Positions 46,157 to 55,890 of a stretch of DNA of 64,000 nucleotides are shown piece by piece. The stretch is taken from assembly GCA_963824985.1 (NCBI GenBank), contig CAWGRQ010000033.1:122613-186612 (forward strand), read 5' to 3'. This stretch comes from JAFNAG01 sp963824985 (lineage in GTDB: Bacteria > Acidobacteriota > UBA6911). The notes under the pieces were generated by a model. That model was not told the DNA's origin, made no database searches, and saw only the letters and a program-made list of their open reading frames with translations. How positions within the stretch are numbered: the first letter of the stretch is position 1; every line of letters starts with the position of its first letter. Both the position numbers and the translations under genes were made by a program.

Positions 46157-46283
46157 CGGCATGAAGTGTGGCGTCCCGTTTGAAAAAACTCTGCCCTGCA
46201 CGGGGGTGAAAGGCAGCAGGACTTGTCAAAGCCGTACTCCCCTGCGGGGTGTCCATCCTGATCCCATCTCTCCAAGGAGGGTT

Positions 46284-47612
46284 ATGGTGCGCGCATGTGC
46301 TCGACGACTGCTTATCGCAGCTGCAGCCGTATCGTGTCTTTCCATGCTGCCGGTTTACGCCCTGGGTCTGCCGGAACCGGCGCCGCAGGATGCGATCACG
46401 ATCGATTTGAAGGCTGCCCTGGAGCGTGCGAGGGTAAACAGCGAACCGCTTCAATCCGCGGCCCTCGACGTCGAACTGGCGCGTGAGGATCGCACCCAAG
46501 CCCGAAGCGCGCTGCTCCCCTCGCTGAGCTCCTTCAACCAATACCGGTACACTCAGGGGAACGGCACTTCGTCTGGGGTTTTTATCGCCGATGACGGCGT
46601 GCATGTATACACCAGTCAGGCTCAGGTGCACCAGGAGCTGTTTTCGCCGGAGCGGCTTGGCGAATTCCGGCGCGCCACGGCGGCCCAGGCGCTCTTCAGT
46701 GCGAGAAGGGATATCGTTGAGCGCGGCCTCGTGGCTACGGTGGTGCAAAGCTATTACGAGGCCGTCGCCGCACGGCGGCGCCTTGCCAACGCCGGGTACG
46801 GCCTCGTCGAGGCCGTACGCTTCCTCGAGATCACCCGCAAGCTGGAGCAGGGGGGAGAGGTCGCCCACGCCGATGTCCTGAAGGCGCAACTGGTGCAGCA
46901 GCAGCGGGAGCGGGAAGTGCAGGACGCGCGGTATCAATCCGAAAAGGCTCGCATCGGACTCTCCGTGCTGATCTTTCCCGACTATCGGCTTGATTTCAGC
47001 CTGGTGGACGACCTGAACGCCATCAATCCCTTGCCGCCCTATGGCGACCTTGAAACCCTGGCTATGGGAAAAAGCCCGGAACTTCGAGCTGCGGAGGAAA
47101 GCGTCCGTCAGGGAGCCTTCGGAGTTGAGATCGCCCGCTCGGCATATTTCCCCTCGCTCAGCTTCGACTATTTCTACGGCATTAATGCCAATCAGTTTGC
47201 GGTCAATTCGGACGGTACGAGGAATCTCGGATCGGCGGCGCAGGCTACCTTGAGCATTCCCATATGGGACTGGTGGACGACCAGGAGCAAGGTGCGCCAG
47301 GCCGACATGCGCCGCAAGCAGGCGCAACTGGATCTGGACTTCTCCCGCAAACAGCTGATCTCTCATCTCCATTCTCTCTACCTCGATGCCGAGTCCATGC
47401 TGTCTCAACTCGATTCGCTGCATCGTTCCCTGGAGGGCGCCACTGAAAGTCTGCGCCTCACGAGCCTGCGGTACGAGGCCGGCGAGGTGTCCGTGCTTGA
47501 AGTCGTGGATGCCCAGGCGACGCTGACCGGGGCCCGCAATGCCTATGATGACGGCCTGTGGCGCTATCGCCTGGCGCTCGCCACTCTCCAGACCCTTACA
47601 GGAACCATGTGA
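46284..47612 (+). CDS. TolC-family outer membrane efflux protein
   Basis: ATG 46284 follows AAGGAGGGTT. The 442-residue protein has a signal peptide and two repeats of the OEP domain with long amphipathic helices, for example LDVELAREDRTQARSALLPS, SFNQYRYTQGNGTSSG, ARSAYFPSLSFDYFYGINAN and LRYEAGEVSVLEVVDAQATL. It forms the outer-membrane channel of the tripartite pump encoded by the next two genes; only 3 bp separate its stop from the adaptor start. Confidence 0.92.
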   Translation: MVRACARRLLIAAAAVSCLSMLPVYALGLPEPAPQDAITIDLKAALERARVNSEPLQSAALDVELAREDRTQARSALLPSLSSFNQYRYTQGNGTSSGVFIADDGVHVYTSQAQVHQELFSPERLGEFRRATAAQALFSARRDIVERGLVATVVQSYYEAVAARRRLANAGYGLVEAVRFLEITRKLEQGGEVAHADVLKAQLVQQQREREVQDARYQSEKARIGLSVLIFPDYRLDFSLVDDLNAINPLPPYGDLETLAMGKSPELRAAEESVRQGAFGVEIARSAYFPSLSFDYFYGINANQFAVNSDGTRNLGSAAQATLSIPIWDWWTTRSKVRQADMRRKQAQLDLDFSRKQLISHLHSLYLDAESMLSQLDSLHRSLEGATESLRLTSLRYEAGEVSVLEVVDAQATLTGARNAYDDGLWRYRLALATLQTLTGTM

Positions 47613-47615
47613 CCT

Positions 47616-48917
47616 ATGCGGAACTATCCTGAACTGCCGAACATCAGCATCACCGTTGCCGTCTGCTTCCTGCTGCTTGCCGCCGCCTGCTCCCAGCCCG
47701 AACCCGCGGCCACCGAAACGGTTGCCCCGGTTCAGACGGCAACCGTCAAGCGCGCGGTGATTCAACGGATCATCCGCGCTCGGGGCATCCTGCACCCGGT
47801 GGACCAGGCGATTGTAACGGCGAAAATCAGCGCGCCGGTCCGGGAATTTTTTGTGAATCGGGGCGATCATGTCCGCAAGGGGCAGTTGCTCGCCCAACTC
47901 GAAAATAGCGATCTGGCCGCGGCAGCACTCGAAGCCCAGGGCGCCGTCGATCAGGCGGAAGCCAGCTATCGCAGCACCACGGCTGCGTCTCTGCCCGAGG
48001 AGATCGCCAGGGCGCAGTCCGAAGTCCAGTCCACCCGGGCGGCGCTCGATGCCGCGGAGAAGGTGTATGAGAGCCGGAAGCTGCTCCTGGAACAGGGTGC
48101 TCTGCCGCGCCGGCAGGTAGATGAAGCGCATGTCGCCTTCATCCAGGCGCAAAGCCAGCACCAGAACGCCCTGAAGCATCTCGATTCCCTCGAGCGGATC
48201 GGGAAGGATACGGAGGTCAAGCAGGCGCAAGCGCAACTGGATGCCACCCGGGGACGGCGCCAGGGGGCCCAGGTGCAGCTGGAATACTCCAGGATCCTCA
48301 GTCCCCTCGACGGTGTCGTTACCGAACGGCCCATGTATGCCGGGGAAATGGCGAGCCCGGGCGTGCCGCTGCTCACGGTGATGAACCTCTCGCGGGTAAT
48401 TGCCCGGGCGAATGTCCCATCCGGGCAGCTTCGTTTCCTGAAGGCGGGTGACCCTGCGACGATCACCTCACCGGACTCATTCGGGGCCGTTCAGGGGAAA
48501 GTCACGGTCGTCAGCCCGGCGCTGGATCCGAACAGCACGACCGCCGAAGTCTGGATCGAGGCGGTGAATCCCGGGGAGCGCCTCAGGCCGGGGGTTTCCG
48601 TTGAAGTGGCGATTCTGGCCGAAACGGTTCCCGATGCGATCGTTATCCCTTTCACGGCGATCCTGCCATCGGAAGAGGGGGCCGGTATGGTTCTGATAGT
48701 GGATGCCGACTCGGTGGCGCATCCGCGTGAGATCGAAACCGGAATTCGAGAAGGCGACAGAGTCCAGGTGCTGAAGGGCCTCGAGCCGGGAGAGCAGGTC
48801 ATCGTCGAGGGCGGGCTCGGCCTGGAGAACAATACCAAGGTACATGTTGAGAATCCCGGCGATCAGCCGGAAAAAAAGTCCAATCAAGAGACCGACAAGC
48901 ATGATGGAAACTCCTGA
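47616..48917 (+). CDS. RND efflux periplasmic adaptor (HlyD/AcrA-type lipoprotein)
   Basis: This 433-residue protein starts with a lipoprotein signal whose Cys follows LLLAAA. The domain order is barrel-sandwich (IVTAKISAPVREFFVNRGDH, GQLLAQLE), a long coiled coil (about residues 120-215) and the second lipoyl half (YSRILSPLDGVVTERPMYAG), then beta-barrel and membrane-proximal domains (PFTAILPSEEGAGMVLIVD). It links the TolC-type channel and the RND pump. Its 3' end overlaps the pump gene by 17 bp. Confidence 0.92.
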   Translation: MRNYPELPNISITVAVCFLLLAAACSQPEPAATETVAPVQTATVKRAVIQRIIRARGILHPVDQAIVTAKISAPVREFFVNRGDHVRKGQLLAQLENSDLAAAALEAQGAVDQAEASYRSTTAASLPEEIARAQSEVQSTRAALDAAEKVYESRKLLLEQGALPRRQVDEAHVAFIQAQSQHQNALKHLDSLERIGKDTEVKQAQAQLDATRGRRQGAQVQLEYSRILSPLDGVVTERPMYAGEMASPGVPLLTVMNLSRVIARANVPSGQLRFLKAGDPATITSPDSFGAVQGKVTVVSPALDPNSTTAEVWIEAVNPGERLRPGVSVEVAILAETVPDAIVIPFTAILPSEEGAGMVLIVDADSVAHPREIETGIREGDRVQVLKGLEPGEQVIVEGGLGLENNTKVHVENPGDQPEKKSNQETDKHDGNS

Positions 48918-51900
48918 ATCCCGATCGCGAGCTGCAGCGGGTGCGGCCCCCGAACACTGGACCGCGCGTCACTCCAAGCCGATTATTTTCCTGATCCTGA
49001 CCTGTGTCGGCGTCGGCGTTTATCTGGCGTTCACCATCCCGGTGGCGGTATTCCCTTCGACTGATTTCCCCCGCGTGGTTATCGGTGTGGACAATGGTGT
49101 GGCGCCGATCGACCAGATGCTGGTGACGGTGACCCGCCCGATCGAAGAGGCGGTCAACACCGTTCAGGGGCTCGAAGCCGTCCGGTCGATCACCAGCCGG
49201 GGAACTGCCGAGGTCAGCCTGTTTTTCTCCTGGCAAGTGGACATGTTTCAGACGCTCAACCTGGTGAATGCGGCTCTCGCCGAAATCCGGTCGTCATTGC
49301 CGCAGACCGCCAAAATCACCTCCAACCGGCTGACCTTTGCGGCGTTTCCGATTATGGGGTACAGCCTCACCTCCGATACCGTCCCGCAAACGAAAATCTG
49401 GGAGCTCGCGACCTACGAACTGCGGCCCCGGCTGAACCGGTTGAGCGGCGTGTCGATGGTGGTCGTGCAGGGGGGGCAGCAGCCCGAATTCGAAATTATT
49501 CCCGATCCCGCCAAACTGCTGCGGACATCGGTCACGGTCCCCGCACTGCTCGACACCCTGCGGGCCACCAATATGGTGGACTCGCCGGGGATGATGGAAC
49601 GCAACCATCAATTGGTTCTCGGTCTGGTAAGCGGCCAGGCCCATGATCCCCAGGAGATTGCCGACATTGTCATCAAGACTACTCCCGCCGGGGTGCCGGT
49701 TCGCATCGGGGACATCGCCGCCGTGAGACCGTCATTCAAGCCGGTGTACACGACCGTGACGGCAAATGCGAAGCCGGCCGTTCTGATGAGCGTGTACCGG
49801 CAGCCGATCGGCAACACCGTGATGGTGGCCAATGCCGTGCACCGGGAGATCGAACGTATCCGGCAGACCCTTCCGCACGGGGTCGAGCTGAGGCCTTTCT
49901 ACGATCAATCCGAAATCGTAAATGATTCGATCGACAGCGTGCGCGATGCCATCCTGATCGGACTGGTGCTGGCCTCGCTGATTCTGGTCCTCTTCCTGCG
50001 CGACTGGGGCACCTCGCTGGTGGCCGGCCTGGTGATTCCGGCCACTATCGCCATCACCTTTGTGGCGCTGCGCCTGTTGGGCGAAAGCTTCAACCTGATG
50101 ACGCTCGGCGGATTGGCCGCGGCCGTCGGCCTCGTCATTGACGACGCCATCGTCGTCGTGGAAAACATCATCACACACCGCGACTCCGGGCAGACACGGG
50201 CCGAGTCCATCAGCAGCGCCCTGCGTGAAATCAGGGTGCCCCTGCTCGGATCGACGTTCACTCCGATCGTGGTCTTCCTGCCGCTGATTTCGATCACCGG
50301 GGTCACCGGAGTGTTTTTCCGGTCCCTGGCGGTTACGGTGGGGGTGGCGCTGCTGACCTCACTCGTGCTGGCGCTGACCTGGACGCCGACTCTCAGCCAT
50401 TATCTGATCCGCCGGCGCGGCGCACTCCGGGGTCCGGATCGCCACCGCATCGAAGCCCAGAGCGGACATGGGGCGGCGCCGGACGCGGCCCACGCGGAAA
50501 CTTCCCGGTTTCTCGCCGGACCGATCCGCGTCTATGCCTCAGCCCTGCGCGGCGCGCTTCAGCACTCCTGGCTGGTCGGCGGATTATCCCTGGCGTTGAT
50601 CGTCGCATCCTTCTTCTGTTACCGCGCCCTGGGTACCGACCTGCTGCCCGGCATGGACGAGGGCGGTTTCATCCTTGACTACTGGATGCCGGCCGGCTCG
50701 TCGCTCGAAGAAACCAATCGAGTGCTGACCGCGGTCGAAGAAATGCTCAACGAAATGCCTGAAGTCGAAAGCACCTCCCGCCGCACCGGCCTGGAGCTTG
50801 GACTCATTGCCGTGACCGAAGCGAATACGGGTGATTTCGCGGTCAAGCTGAAACGGGGGCCGCGCCGCAGCGTCGACGAGGTGACCTCGGAGCTGCGCGG
50901 GCGGATCGCGGAACGATTCCCGATGCTCGAGGTGGAGTTCGTGCAGTTGCTTCAGGACATGATCGGAGACCTCACCAGCGCTCCCGAGCCGATCGAGATC
51001 AAGCTTTTCAGCCCGGATGCGTCGCTGCTGCGCGAGTGGGCTCCGAAAGTGGCGGATGCCATCCAGTCGATCAACGGCGTCGTGGACGTGCTCAACGGGA
51101 TCGATAATACGATCAGCGGACCGGCCATCGTATTTCAGGTGGATCCGACCGTGGCCGCGCGGGCCGGCTTTACTCCTGAAGAGGTCGAGATGAACGCCAG
51201 CGCCATCATGCAGGGCGAGGAGGCGTCGAATCCCGTGGTGGTCGGCGACCGTGCCTATCCTATCCGGATTCGGTTTCCCGCTGCCAACCGCGCCTCGCTG
51301 GAAACGATGCAGAACACGATCCTGGGGAGCTCCTCCGGGCAGATGGCAACCCTGGGGTCTCTGACTCATCTGTCCGAGATTCCCGGGCAGACGGAGATCC
51401 GCCGGGACAACCTGCAACCCGATCTGGCCGTCACGGCCAGGCTGGAGGGTTTGAATCTGGGGAGCGGCATCGCCAGGGTTCAGGAAGCCATCGCCGCGCT
51501 CCACCTGCCGCCCGCCATTCGCGTGGAGTATGGCGGCGCCTTCGCCGAACAGCAGCGCTCGTTCCGCGATCTGCTCATGGTCCTGATCCTCGCAATCCTG
51601 CTGGTGTTCATCGTGCTGCTGTTTGAATTCGGCGATTTCGCCGCGCCCACGGCCATCCTGGCCTCGGCGCTGCTCTCCACCTCCGGGGTGTTTTTGGCGC
51701 TGCTGGCGACCCGAACCACCTTCAACATCTCTTCGTTTATGGGGCTCATCATGGTGATCGGCATCGTCGCCAAGAACGGAATTCTGCTGCTCGACGCCGA
51801 TCAGAAATTCCGCCGCGAAGGGATGACCGCCGAGGGAGCGATGGTCGCCGCCGGCGAGCGGCGGCTCCGGCCGATCCTGATGACGGCCTTGGCCACGATC

Positions 51901-52068
51901 GCCGGGATGATCCCCCTGGCGCTGGCGTGGGGCGCGGGGTCGCAGATGCTCCAACCTCTGGCCATCGCGGTCATCGGCGGGATCGTGGCATCCATGCTGC
52001 TATCCCTGCTGATTACCCCCGCAGTTCACTATTACCTGACGCGTCGCGGCGCCGGCGCGCGCGGATAA
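48901..52068 (+). CDS. RND efflux pump inner-membrane transporter
   Basis: ATG 48901 is chosen over 48844 because it gives a normal N-terminus before the first helix (KPIIFLILTCVGVGVYLAFT); the stop of the adaptor gene lies just inside. The 1055-residue protein has 12 predicted helices and duplicated halves. Helix 4 carries the proton-relay GLVIDDAIVVVEN; helix 10 lacks the second classic acidic pair but has MVIGIVAKNGILLLD. The porter domains (RPIEEAVNTVQGLEAVRSIT, LPGMDEGGFILDYWMPAGSS) are closer to the CzcA/HAE mixed group than to AcrB. Substrate cannot be stated. Confidence 0.9.
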   Translation: MMETPESRSRAAAGAAPEHWTARHSKPIIFLILTCVGVGVYLAFTIPVAVFPSTDFPRVVIGVDNGVAPIDQMLVTVTRPIEEAVNTVQGLEAVRSITSRGTAEVSLFFSWQVDMFQTLNLVNAALAEIRSSLPQTAKITSNRLTFAAFPIMGYSLTSDTVPQTKIWELATYELRPRLNRLSGVSMVVVQGGQQPEFEIIPDPAKLLRTSVTVPALLDTLRATNMVDSPGMMERNHQLVLGLVSGQAHDPQEIADIVIKTTPAGVPVRIGDIAAVRPSFKPVYTTVTANAKPAVLMSVYRQPIGNTVMVANAVHREIERIRQTLPHGVELRPFYDQSEIVNDSIDSVRDAILIGLVLASLILVLFLRDWGTSLVAGLVIPATIAITFVALRLLGESFNLMTLGGLAAAVGLVIDDAIVVVENIITHRDSGQTRAESISSALREIRVPLLGSTFTPIVVFLPLISITGVTGVFFRSLAVTVGVALLTSLVLALTWTPTLSHYLIRRRGALRGPDRHRIEAQSGHGAAPDAAHAETSRFLAGPIRVYASALRGALQHSWLVGGLSLALIVASFFCYRALGTDLLPGMDEGGFILDYWMPAGSSLEETNRVLTAVEEMLNEMPEVESTSRRTGLELGLIAVTEANTGDFAVKLKRGPRRSVDEVTSELRGRIAERFPMLEVEFVQLLQDMIGDLTSAPEPIEIKLFSPDASLLREWAPKVADAIQSINGVVDVLNGIDNTISGPAIVFQVDPTVAARAGFTPEEVEMNASAIMQGEEASNPVVVGDRAYPIRIRFPAANRASLETMQNTILGSSSGQMATLGSLTHLSEIPGQTEIRRDNLQPDLAVTARLEGLNLGSGIARVQEAIAALHLPPAIRVEYGGAFAEQQRSFRDLLMVLILAILLVFIVLLFEFGDFAAPTAILASALLSTSGVFLALLATRTTFNISSFMGLIMVIGIVAKNGILLLDADQKFRREGMTAEGAMVAAGERRLRPILMTALATIAGMIPLALAWGAGSQMLQPLAIAVIGGIVASMLLSLLITPAVHYYLTRRGAGARG

Positions 52069-52586
52069 AAAAAACGCGTTTGGGGCACGGAAGAGCCCGG
52101 TCAGGGCCAATACTGCGCCGAAAATAGCTCTTTGCGCCCTCGCGTCATTGCGTCATTGCGTTAAAAAAAATCAACGCAAGGACGCCAAGACGCAAAGTCG
52201 CAAAGCCAAAAGATTTTCATGCGTCACCGGGTGCGCCACGGCGCATGAGAAGCTGCTCCGAAAATAAGCCAATTCCGGTGCCGATCAACCGATCTGTTTC
52301 TGTGCCGCCCTTTCAGGGCTGGAGATCTTGGCACCTCAACCCAGGGCTTACGCCCTGGGCTGTGCTATAACGCCCTTTCAGGGCTGAGCATCTCGCCCAT
52401 GGGAAAACCCCGAAGGGCTGAGCATCTCGCCCATGGGAAAACCCCGAAGGGCTGAGCATCTCGCCCATGGGAAAACCCCGAAGGGGTGGTGCAGCAAAGC
52501 CCAGGGCGTGAGCCCTGGGGACTGGGGATCAACCTGGCCAGAGCCCTGAAAGGGCGGCACAGTGAAAGGGCGATGGGAGATTAACA
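52069..52586. repeat. REP-like repeat cluster with 21-bp inverted ends and three 34-bp tandem units
   Basis: CTGTGCCGCCCTTTCAGGGC (52300 on) pairs exactly over 21 bp with its complement at 52542-52562. Nested inside, CCCAGGGCTTACGCCCTGGG pairs with CCCAGGGCGTGAGCCCTGGG near 52500. Between them a 34-bp unit (GGGCTGAGCATCTCGCCCAT, GGGAAAACCCCGAA) is repeated three times at 52381-52482. Upstream, ACGCAAGGACGCCAAGACGC near 52175 is another word repeat, as at 28169. No gene is supported here. Confidence 0.7.
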
Positions 52587-52874
52587 TTAAGATCCGTGGT
52601 GCCAAAACGAGGATAAATGGTTGCCTTTTAAACTATTTATCGTGCAACCATCCGAATCGAGTCGCTGGAGAGCCCCTTCCAGCTGATCAATCCTGACGCG
52701 GCCCCGGCGGCAGGCAGATAAAAGCAAGTTGAGCATTTCATAGGCCCACAAGTCGGTCGCAGCCATGTCTTCCTTGCCGTTGAGGACCGATTGCAGAACC
52801 GTCTCGGATTCTCCTGAGTGTTCATCGGGGAGAATCCACGAACCGGCAAACGAGGCGTCCACAACCATGGTCAT
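52587..52874 (-). pseudogene. PIN-domain (VapC-like) toxin, truncated
   Basis: The start ATG 52874 overlaps the antitoxin stop (ATGA). The 95-residue product begins VVDASFAGSWILPDEHSGE (first catalytic Asp) and has AATDLWAYEMLNLLLSACRR, but the usual second half with the last acidic residues (typically TYDAxYLxLA) is missing. After QRLDSDGCTI the frame runs into unrelated sequence (NSLKGNHLSSFWHHGS) at the edge of the repeat cluster. RNase activity is therefore unlikely. Confidence 0.7.
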
Positions 52875-53128
52875 TGTCGGCCTTCGTCGATCAACTGCCT
52901 CAGCGGTTCTGGCCCAGGCTTTGCAGAAGTGCGGAATGCTCGGATTTCCTCCATGAGGGAAGGGCCGTCACCCGATTCCTCCGCCGATTTGCCGGAATCC
53001 GGCGGGATGAGGATGGCAACTCGTTTTCCCCTGCGGGTGATATAGATCCTCTGCCCTCTTTCAGCCTTTGCCAGCAACTCTGACAGCCTGTTTTTGGCTT
53101 CAAACGCGCCCATTTCAATCGTCTTCAT
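52871..53128 (-). CDS. Phd/YefM-type antitoxin
   Basis: This 85-residue protein has the Phd-family DNA-binding half (MGAFEAKNRLSELLAKAERG then IYITRRGKRVAILIP) and an acidic-basic C-terminus (EEIRAFRTSAKPGPEPL) expected to bind the PIN toxin. It overlaps the toxin gene by 4 bp. A perfect palindrome CAGCTAGCTG lies 16 bp upstream. With a truncated toxin, the antitoxin may persist as an autoregulator. Confidence 0.8.
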   Translation of the reverse strand: MKTIEMGAFEAKNRLSELLAKAERGQRIYITRRGKRVAILIPPDSGKSAEESGDGPSLMEEIRAFRTSAKPGPEPLRQLIDEGRQ

Positions 53129-53143
53129 ACAATCTAGTCTATA

Positions 53144-53153
53144 CAGCTAGCTG
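53144..53153. promoter_or_regulatory. Candidate antitoxin operator
   Basis: CAGCTAGCTG is a perfect 10-bp palindrome just before the antitoxin start, next to AT-rich TAGTCTATA. Autoregulation through such sites is usual for Phd/YefM modules; binding here is inferred. Confidence 0.4.
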
Positions 53154-53309
53154 GTTATTTGCAGGAAGCGCTTTTCACATATGATTGACACAGACTTAAC
53201 TGGGATTTAGCGATTGCACCGGAAACCAGGATGCTCCCCTATTTTGCGAGACGGAATGCAACCACTGCTGCGGGCGGAGCGCAAAATTGGGAGCGTCCCT
53301 GGCTTTCCC

Positions 53310-55634
53310 CTACTCCTGTCTTCCGAGAAACTTCTTCAGGAACGTCTCCATGCGCCCGAGCGTGTACATCCAGCGGCTGTGTAGCATTGACTCGTGCGTG
53401 TCGTCCGGAAACACGATGAGTTCCATATACACGTCGCGCTGACGCAGCAACTGTACGAGGCCGGTGGTCTGCTCGAAGGCCACGTTCCGATCGTCGTCGC
53501 CGTGAACGAGCAGCACTGGCGAAGTCCATGTGTCGATCGCCCCGATGGCCGACGACTTGAACGACAATGCCTCGGGATCGAACGCACTGCCCCGGAGGTG
53601 AACACCCGCGAGGTCCACACCCACTTTGAAGACATCCGAGTTGCGTGCGAGCGCCTGCGCGGTGAGCAGGCCGCCGTAGGAGAGCCCCCAGATGCCGACG
53701 CGGTCCGGGTCCACGTCCGCGCGAGTCTGCAGGTACTTCGCACCGGCAAGGACGTCCTGATACTCGGAGTTGCCCGCGGCGCCGGCATTCGCCGCCGCGC
53801 GGAACGACCTCCCATACCCGATGCCGAGCCGGTAATTCACCGACATCACGATGAAGCCTTCGCTGGCCAGCCACTGGTTGATGGCGTACGCCCAGTGGTA
53901 GAACTGCATGTAGTGATAGCCCGGTAGCATCTGCCGCGCGGGCCCGCCGTGCACGAAGATGATGGCCGCCCGCCGCTCGCCCGGCTTGAGGTTCTTCGGC
54001 AGGAACAGCTGGTTGTGGATCTCGAGACCGTCCGGGGCTTTCGTCAGGATGATCTGCGGCTCCACGTGCAGGTCGGCAGGGAAGTTCTTCAGGGATGCCG
54101 GGAACACGATCTTCTGTGCGGCCGCCGCCTGCGCCGCCGCGCCCCCCGTCGTCCAGATGCCGACCGATTGAGGCATCTTCCAGTTGGCGCTCAGCGTGGC
54201 GAGCCACTTGCCCGAGGCGAGCGGAGTGGGATATGTCTCGATGCCCGATCCCGTCGTCACCCGCACGGGCGTGCCGCCGGCCACCGGCACGGCCCAGATG
54301 TGCCGCCGCTCGATGTCCGTCGCGTTCGTGCAGTAGTAGAGAGTCTTCCCGTCTCCCGACAGGGCGACCGACGTCTGGTCCTCGATGAGCCCGTCGGTCG
54401 TCGTCAGCAGCACCGGTTTGCTGTCCGGGGTCGTAAGGTTCAGCGAGTGGTACCGATCCCATTCGTCCACCGGGCCGGCGGGCGTTTCCGCGGGCGCTTG
54501 ACCGCTGCCGCCGCCCCGGCCACCGCCGACATTGAACCGGAATACCACGGAGTCACCCGCGAGTCGCAGGTTCGCGACGGCGTTGAACATGGGGTCGCCG
54601 GGCCGGTTGTGCCAGATCTCCTTCGCTTCTCCCGTCGCGACGTCGGCCTTCCAAAACGAGTAGATGTAGCCGCCCTTGAAGGTCGCGCGCGTCAGGCCGG
54701 AAATCTTCAGGGCCGCCGGGCTGGGTGCTCGTGGGGTCTGCGTTCCTGTCGCGGTTGCCGCGCCCCGGCCGCGCCCCGCCGCAGCCGCCGCGCTGCCGCC
54801 GCGGCTCGCGGCCTGCTCCGCCTGGCCGAAGGACAGGCCGGGCCGTCGTACGAACACGATGCTCTTGCCGTCGGCGGTCCACATCGGGTTCGAGTCAAGG
54901 TCGACGCCGGGCGCCATGTAGCTAACCGCCCGCGTGGCCATGTCGTAGACGACGACGAAGCTGTGATCGGTGCGCGTGCTGACGAATGCGATCTTCTTGC
55001 CGTCTGGCGACCATGTCGGCGCGCTCTGGATACCCCACTCCTTGATGAACGGCTTCTCGCCGCGGTCCATCTCGCTCGCCGGCCGAACCGGCGTGACCCT
55101 CGCGCGATAGATCTGGCCGTCCCTCACGAAGAGCACCGAGCGGCCGTCCGGCGACAGGGAGTAGCCGCCGCTCGGCAGCTCCGCCACGCGGAAAGCCTCG
55201 CCTCCGGTCGTGCGCACGGCCCAGATGGCACGATCGGGCCCGTCCGGATCGGCTGACGCGTTGGCTACCCAACCCTCCCGGTTCGGCGCCGTTCCGCGTA
55301 CGACGGTCACCGTCACGCCGTCATCCGAGATCTGAATCGCGGACATGTCGATGCCGTCGTCCTTCAGGAATCTCGTCAGCCGCACCGGCGCAAACCGGGG
55401 CGCGGCGGCCGTGTAGGCGTTGCGTTTGCCCTCTTCGAAGGTGACCCACGCAACCCGGTCGGCCTTCTTCGCCGCAACGATTTCGAGCGGGGAAGCGGGG
55501 CTGAGGAACCGCTGGTAGGCCGGAATCGCCGTTGGGGCTGATGATGCCGGTGTCTGGCCGATTGCGACCGGACTGGCCAGCAAGATAACTAGACCGCACA
55601 GGGCCGCGATGAACGTATTGCGGGCAGCGCACAT
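53310..55634 (-). CDS. S9-family (prolyl oligopeptidase/DPP-like) serine peptidase
   Basis: GGAGGGGGAGT precedes ATG 55634. The 774-residue secreted protein has a signal peptide, an N-terminal WD40-like propeller (SGGYSLSPDGRSVLFVRDGQ, QSAPTWSPDGKKIAFVSTRT) and a C-terminal alpha/beta-hydrolase. The oxyanion region is VHGGPARQM, the nucleophile is in GIWGLSYGGLLTAQ, the Asp in LLVHGDDDRNV and the His in FPDDTHESML. A Gly/Ala/Arg-rich insert (SRGGSAAAAAGRGRGAATAT) sits in the propeller. It cleaves peptides outside the cytoplasm. Many shadow frames exist in this very GC-rich gene. Confidence 0.93.
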   Translation of the reverse strand: MCAARNTFIAALCGLVILLASPVAIGQTPASSAPTAIPAYQRFLSPASPLEIVAAKKADRVAWVTFEEGKRNAYTAAAPRFAPVRLTRFLKDDGIDMSAIQISDDGVTVTVVRGTAPNREGWVANASADPDGPDRAIWAVRTTGGEAFRVAELPSGGYSLSPDGRSVLFVRDGQIYRARVTPVRPASEMDRGEKPFIKEWGIQSAPTWSPDGKKIAFVSTRTDHSFVVVYDMATRAVSYMAPGVDLDSNPMWTADGKSIVFVRRPGLSFGQAEQAASRGGSAAAAAGRGRGAATATGTQTPRAPSPAALKISGLTRATFKGGYIYSFWKADVATGEAKEIWHNRPGDPMFNAVANLRLAGDSVVFRFNVGGGRGGGSGQAPAETPAGPVDEWDRYHSLNLTTPDSKPVLLTTTDGLIEDQTSVALSGDGKTLYYCTNATDIERRHIWAVPVAGGTPVRVTTGSGIETYPTPLASGKWLATLSANWKMPQSVGIWTTGGAAAQAAAAQKIVFPASLKNFPADLHVEPQIILTKAPDGLEIHNQLFLPKNLKPGERRAAIIFVHGGPARQMLPGYHYMQFYHWAYAINQWLASEGFIVMSVNYRLGIGYGRSFRAAANAGAAGNSEYQDVLAGAKYLQTRADVDPDRVGIWGLSYGGLLTAQALARNSDVFKVGVDLAGVHLRGSAFDPEALSFKSSAIGAIDTWTSPVLLVHGDDDRNVAFEQTTGLVQLLRQRDVYMELIVFPDDTHESMLHSRWMYTLGRMETFLKKFLGRQE

Positions 55635-55890
55635 ACTCCCCCTCCTGGGATGGGTGAACTATAGGGAATCGCTTCTAAGGGTAGGGTCAAGGATAGCATG
55701 GATTGGGCTGGAAGATCTGCTGAAATATCCCCTCGAATCCGGAGGCGAGTTGATTCCGCTTGATTCCGCCGGGAATGGCTCCATTCAAAAAACATGCTAA
55801 CACACAATAATGTCAAATTTAGATAATTACGTTGACAGAACGGAATCATATTGCTACATTTTAGCAAACTTTTGAAAAGGAGCGTGCGCT

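Noticed and set aside
46122..48236. 704-codon minus-strand frame
   Set aside because: It is antisense to the TolC and adaptor genes, both of which have clear family motifs, start sites and signal peptides. It is a high-GC shadow.
50584..51954. 456-codon minus-strand frame over the RND pump
   Set aside because: Low-complexity His/Gln/Arg-rich translation opposite a well-conserved transporter; shadow frame.
52381..52482. Three 34-bp direct repeats considered as CRISPR
   Set aside because: The units abut with no spacers and no cas genes are present; it is a tandem duplication within a REP cluster.
53239..54462. 407-codon minus-strand frame inside the S9 peptidase
   Set aside because: Arg/Gly-rich shadow of the correct frame, which carries the catalytic triad.
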